From positions 1-63,561 of the forward strand of contig NZ_SLZU01000021.1 in assembly GCF_004342065.1 (NCBI RefSeq): a stretch of 63,561 bases of DNA. Reading direction: 5' to 3'. A program made the translations under genes and the position numbers. The stretch is from Primorskyibacter sedentarius (GTDB taxonomy: Bacteria; Pseudomonadota; Alphaproteobacteria; Rhodobacterales; Rhodobacteraceae). Positions 61,838 to 63,561 of this stretch are shown here, one piece after another; within the stretch, counting starts at the first letter, position 1; each line of letters starts with the position of its first letter. The notes beneath the pieces are model-generated. The model did no database searches, was not told the origin of the DNA, and saw nothing but the letters and a program-made list of their open reading frames with translations.

Positions 61838-63016
61838 TTAAGCTGGCTGATACATTTCCAGACTTTGGGGGCTGTGTGCCCTTCCATAAAGATAGCGGAT
61901 GAAGCCGGGACGATTGGCGTCAGACACTCGTTCACGAACCCGGCGAACGACTTCATTCCCCGCCCAAAAGGAAGCTGCAAAAGGTCCCTTGAAAGGGTGT
62001 GCGGCAGATCGCAGGCGGCCCCGAACCCAAGCTTCCTGTCCCAAAGCCGTGTCGCGCAGGTAGCTCATGGTTTGCTCTGCTGATTGACCTTCTGCCATGT
62101 AGGCCCAAGTGGCGCTTGTCTGGCAGGCAGAGCGCAGGTTACGCAGCTCCGCCGTCAGTTCGTCATCCTCATCTTCCATCCAATCGATCAGGTAGATACC
62201 CTGGTCGCCTATCCCCTCCTGAACACATCCAGTGACAGCATTGGCTGACGTCAGCAGCGCGTCCACTGTCGAGCGTCCTGCGGAAACCTCCGCATGGGCG
62301 TAGAGGGTCTGGGTCGCGTGTCCGGGATAGATGTTGTGGCAAATGATGTGCTTTAGGCCCGCCCTCGAAAACATCATGTCGACGTTAAGATCCACACGCC
62401 GCTCGGCAAATCCGCACCGTGCCGGATAAGGGACGTCACGGACCGGGCATATCTCCATCGAGAAGTCGCCGGTGTCGAAAATCATCGCGTCGGAACGGCG
62501 CTTGGCCTCGGCCATCAGTTCGTCCAGCATGCCGCCAAGCTTGCTTGCGCAAACAGCGCGCCCGTCTTCCCAAGACCGCACCCGATCGGCAAGCGATCCC
62601 CGGACAAAACCCATCCGCGACAACAACCGATCAATGCGGTCTCGGCCAGCGGCGATCATTCCGGCGTCTTCATGCCCCCTGTCGGCTCCGACAAGGCCAA
62701 TGACCTTCTGTTCATAGGTAGGGCTGCCGCCGGAAAACAGGCGCACTGCCAGAAGGAGAGAGCCCACCATTCCCTCAAGGAATGTCCGCCGCTCCCCCGG
62801 AGCGATATTTTCAAGCGCCGCTTTTAATTGTGTAAGATCCCGCCTGGCGCTATCCCATTCGTCGTAGCTGCGCGGTGTCACGATGTCCCCGCCGGTATAG
62901 ATTGGCACCAAACCTTCACCGTCAAGCAGGCTGTTGCCGTCGTTTCTTTGGCGTTCCAGAGCGTGAACGCCCATGGTGACGGCAGTCAGGTTATATGTGA
63001 TCTTGCTCAGGTTCAC
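61838..63016 (-). CDS. DUF885 family protein (second copy), altered HE motif
   Basis: This 392-residue protein matches the C-terminal two thirds of DUF885: GLVPIYTGGDIVTPRSYDEW, GFAERRVDLNVDMMFSRAGL and the metal-site region IICHNIYPGHATQTLYAHAE. The PGH-x-x-Q part is conserved but the preceding HE is HN, so the usual glutamate is replaced by Asn. The start is GTG 63016 behind GGGAGG; the open frame extends a further 18 codons. It is the first gene of the operon and is divergent from the LysR gene at 63135. Confidence 0.82.
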   Translation of the reverse strand: MNLSKITYNLTAVTMGVHALERQRNDGNSLLDGEGLVPIYTGGDIVTPRSYDEWDSARRDLTQLKAALENIAPGERRTFLEGMVGSLLLAVRLFSGGSPTYEQKVIGLVGADRGHEDAGMIAAGRDRIDRLLSRMGFVRGSLADRVRSWEDGRAVCASKLGGMLDELMAEAKRRSDAMIFDTGDFSMEICPVRDVPYPARCGFAERRVDLNVDMMFSRAGLKHIICHNIYPGHATQTLYAHAEVSAGRSTVDALLTSANAVTGCVQEGIGDQGIYLIDWMEDEDDELTAELRNLRSACQTSATWAYMAEGQSAEQTMSYLRDTALGQEAWVRGRLRSAAHPFKGPFAASFWAGNEVVRRVRERVSDANRPGFIRYLYGRAHSPQSLEMYQPA

Positions 63017-63134
63017 GTCGCCTCCCAAGAAACGCCGTCGCGGCAGAAGTTGCGTTATATAAAGGATCAACTGGAATTGACTTAGTTCTCAACCTACGAA
63101 ATTCTGGGGCTTAGATGAGTTTTTGGAATGCAAC

Positions 63135-63561
63135 ATGAGCCGTGCCCTACCCTCCTTGAACGCCCTGAGGACCTTTGAGGCGGTGTCTCGACATGGGAGT
63201 TTCACCAGTGCTGCCGATGAGTTGAACGTGACGCAAAGCGCCGTCAGCCGCATGATCAAGGGGCTGGAAGAGCATTTGGAACTACAGCTATTTGAGCGTG
63301 CTGGCAGGCAGATCGGCTTGACCGAGGACGGCGTTTACTACGCCGCGAAAATCTCCAAGGCGATGGATATCCTTGAGGTTGCCTCTCGCGAACTCATTGA
63401 TACCAAGGCTGGCCGCGGCACGCTTAGCATCGGCATGTTGCCCACATTCGGAACCAAATGGCTGCTCCCCAGGCTTGGCTCGTTCATGCAACTGCACACG
63501 GATCTGACACTGGACATCACGAGCAGCGACGGTGAACTTGACTTCGCCGACGAGCGGATCG
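63135..63561 (+). CDS. LysR-type regulator (GcvA-like), 5' part only
   Basis: The frame runs from ATG 63135 off the window end. Residues 1-60 are the LysR HTH (SLNALRTFEAVSRHGSFTSA, ADELNVTQSAVSRMIKGLEE, LQLFERAGRQIGLTEDG), and the effector domain begins LSIGMLPTFGTKWLLPRLGS, the GcvA-type pattern. It is divergent from the DUF885/KPR/Gfo operon, with a gap of about 120 bp, and is the likely regulator of that operon. It ends at residue 142 and is not joined to the LysR fragment at the window start. Confidence 0.93.
   Translation, partial: MSRALPSLNALRTFEAVSRHGSFTSAADELNVTQSAVSRMIKGLEEHLELQLFERAGRQIGLTEDGVYYAAKISKAMDILEVASRELIDTKAGRGTLSIGMLPTFGTKWLLPRLGSFMQLHTDLTLDITSSDGELDFADERI

Noticed and set aside
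1-63561. Both window ends lie in LysR genes, suggesting a circular replicon cut inside one gene.
   Set aside because: Joining the ends puts the two parts in different frames, and about 120 residues of the effector domain would be missing. They are two different genes.
1-63561. CRISPR arrays, tRNA or rRNA genes, riboswitches.
   Set aside because: No direct-repeat array, cloverleaf or rRNA-like sequence was found on reading both strands. A covariance-model scan was not possible.

Overview
The window looks like a stretch of a GC-rich alphaproteobacterial genome, most plausibly of the Rhodobacteraceae/Roseobacter group. The protein families present (TRAP transporters, Rid/aminotransferase and dipeptide-ABC catabolic operons, IS91-type integrase and IS66/IS3/IS110/IS1595 remnants) and the codon usage fit that group. 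This taxonomic call is inference; no rRNA or tRNA gene was found to support it. The window opens in the 3' end of one LysR-type regulator gene and closes in the 5' end of another.

Region by region. (1) 0.3-6.97 kb: a TetR regulator divergent from a CMD/AhpD-like protein, then small stress or detoxification genes: an NTF2-like protein, a flavin-reductase-like PNPOx protein, an AraC regulator, a Tat-exported cysteine hydrolase, a secreted YHS protein and a hemerythrin-like protein. (2) 7.3-12.6 kb: an SLC13-type permease and a membrane-bound winged-helix/TPR regulator divergent from a periplasmic TPR protein. (3) 12.65-14.4 kb: a hipBA toxin-antitoxin pair with three evenly spaced operator palindromes. 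(4) 14.56-16.85 kb: a second TetR/CMD module that also carries a DsbA-family (FrnE-like) oxidoreductase, with a perfect palindrome at its promoter. (5) 17-19.2 kb: an IS110 remnant, an NAD(P)-binding epimerase fused to a DoxX-like membrane part, and a DUF2269 protein. (6) 19.66-26.38 kb: a DeoR regulator divergent from a tightly coupled cassette. It encodes an AfuABC-type ABC importer whose permease gene carries an in-frame amber stop, an MBL/beta-CASP-like hydrolase, a histidine phosphatase and a PNKP-type 3'-phosphatase-like HAD protein. (7) 26.4-28.2 kb: a graveyard of Rid, IS66 and IS3 fragments. (8) 28.27-36.1 kb: a catabolic cluster with a DUF1445 hydro-lyase, a TRAP transporter, a DUF2848 protein, an M24-fold protein lacking canonical metal ligands, a LysR regulator and an amidase. 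(9) 36.1-37.2 kb: fragments of a LysR gene and an IS91-associated integrase. (10) 37.18-46.26 kb: a two-helicase island. A HIT-PLD-SF2 helicase-DUF3427 protein is preceded, in the same direction, by a decayed SAM methyltransferase gene. Divergent from these is a 1648-residue protein joining a DEDD exonuclease-like segment, RecQ and UvrD. An IS1595-like remnant closes the island. (11) 47.1-63.1 kb: a LysR regulator divergent from an aminotransferase-Rid pair, then a long minus-strand amino-acid/peptide catabolic series (two DUF885 proteins, a KPR-family reductase, a Gfo/Idh/MocA oxidoreductase, a GhrA-like dehydrogenase, a dipeptide-type ABC importer with a fused permease-ATPase, and peptidase T), with a LysR regulator divergent at the right edge.

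The most interesting locus is the helicase island. Its architecture (possible modification enzyme, nuclease-helicase, exonuclease-double helicase, flanked by integrase and IS debris) is what one expects of a DNA-targeting defence system, and I cannot match it to a named one. The second is the ABC/beta-CASP/phosphatase cassette, which may import and dismantle a phosphorylated, perhaps nucleotide-like, compound.
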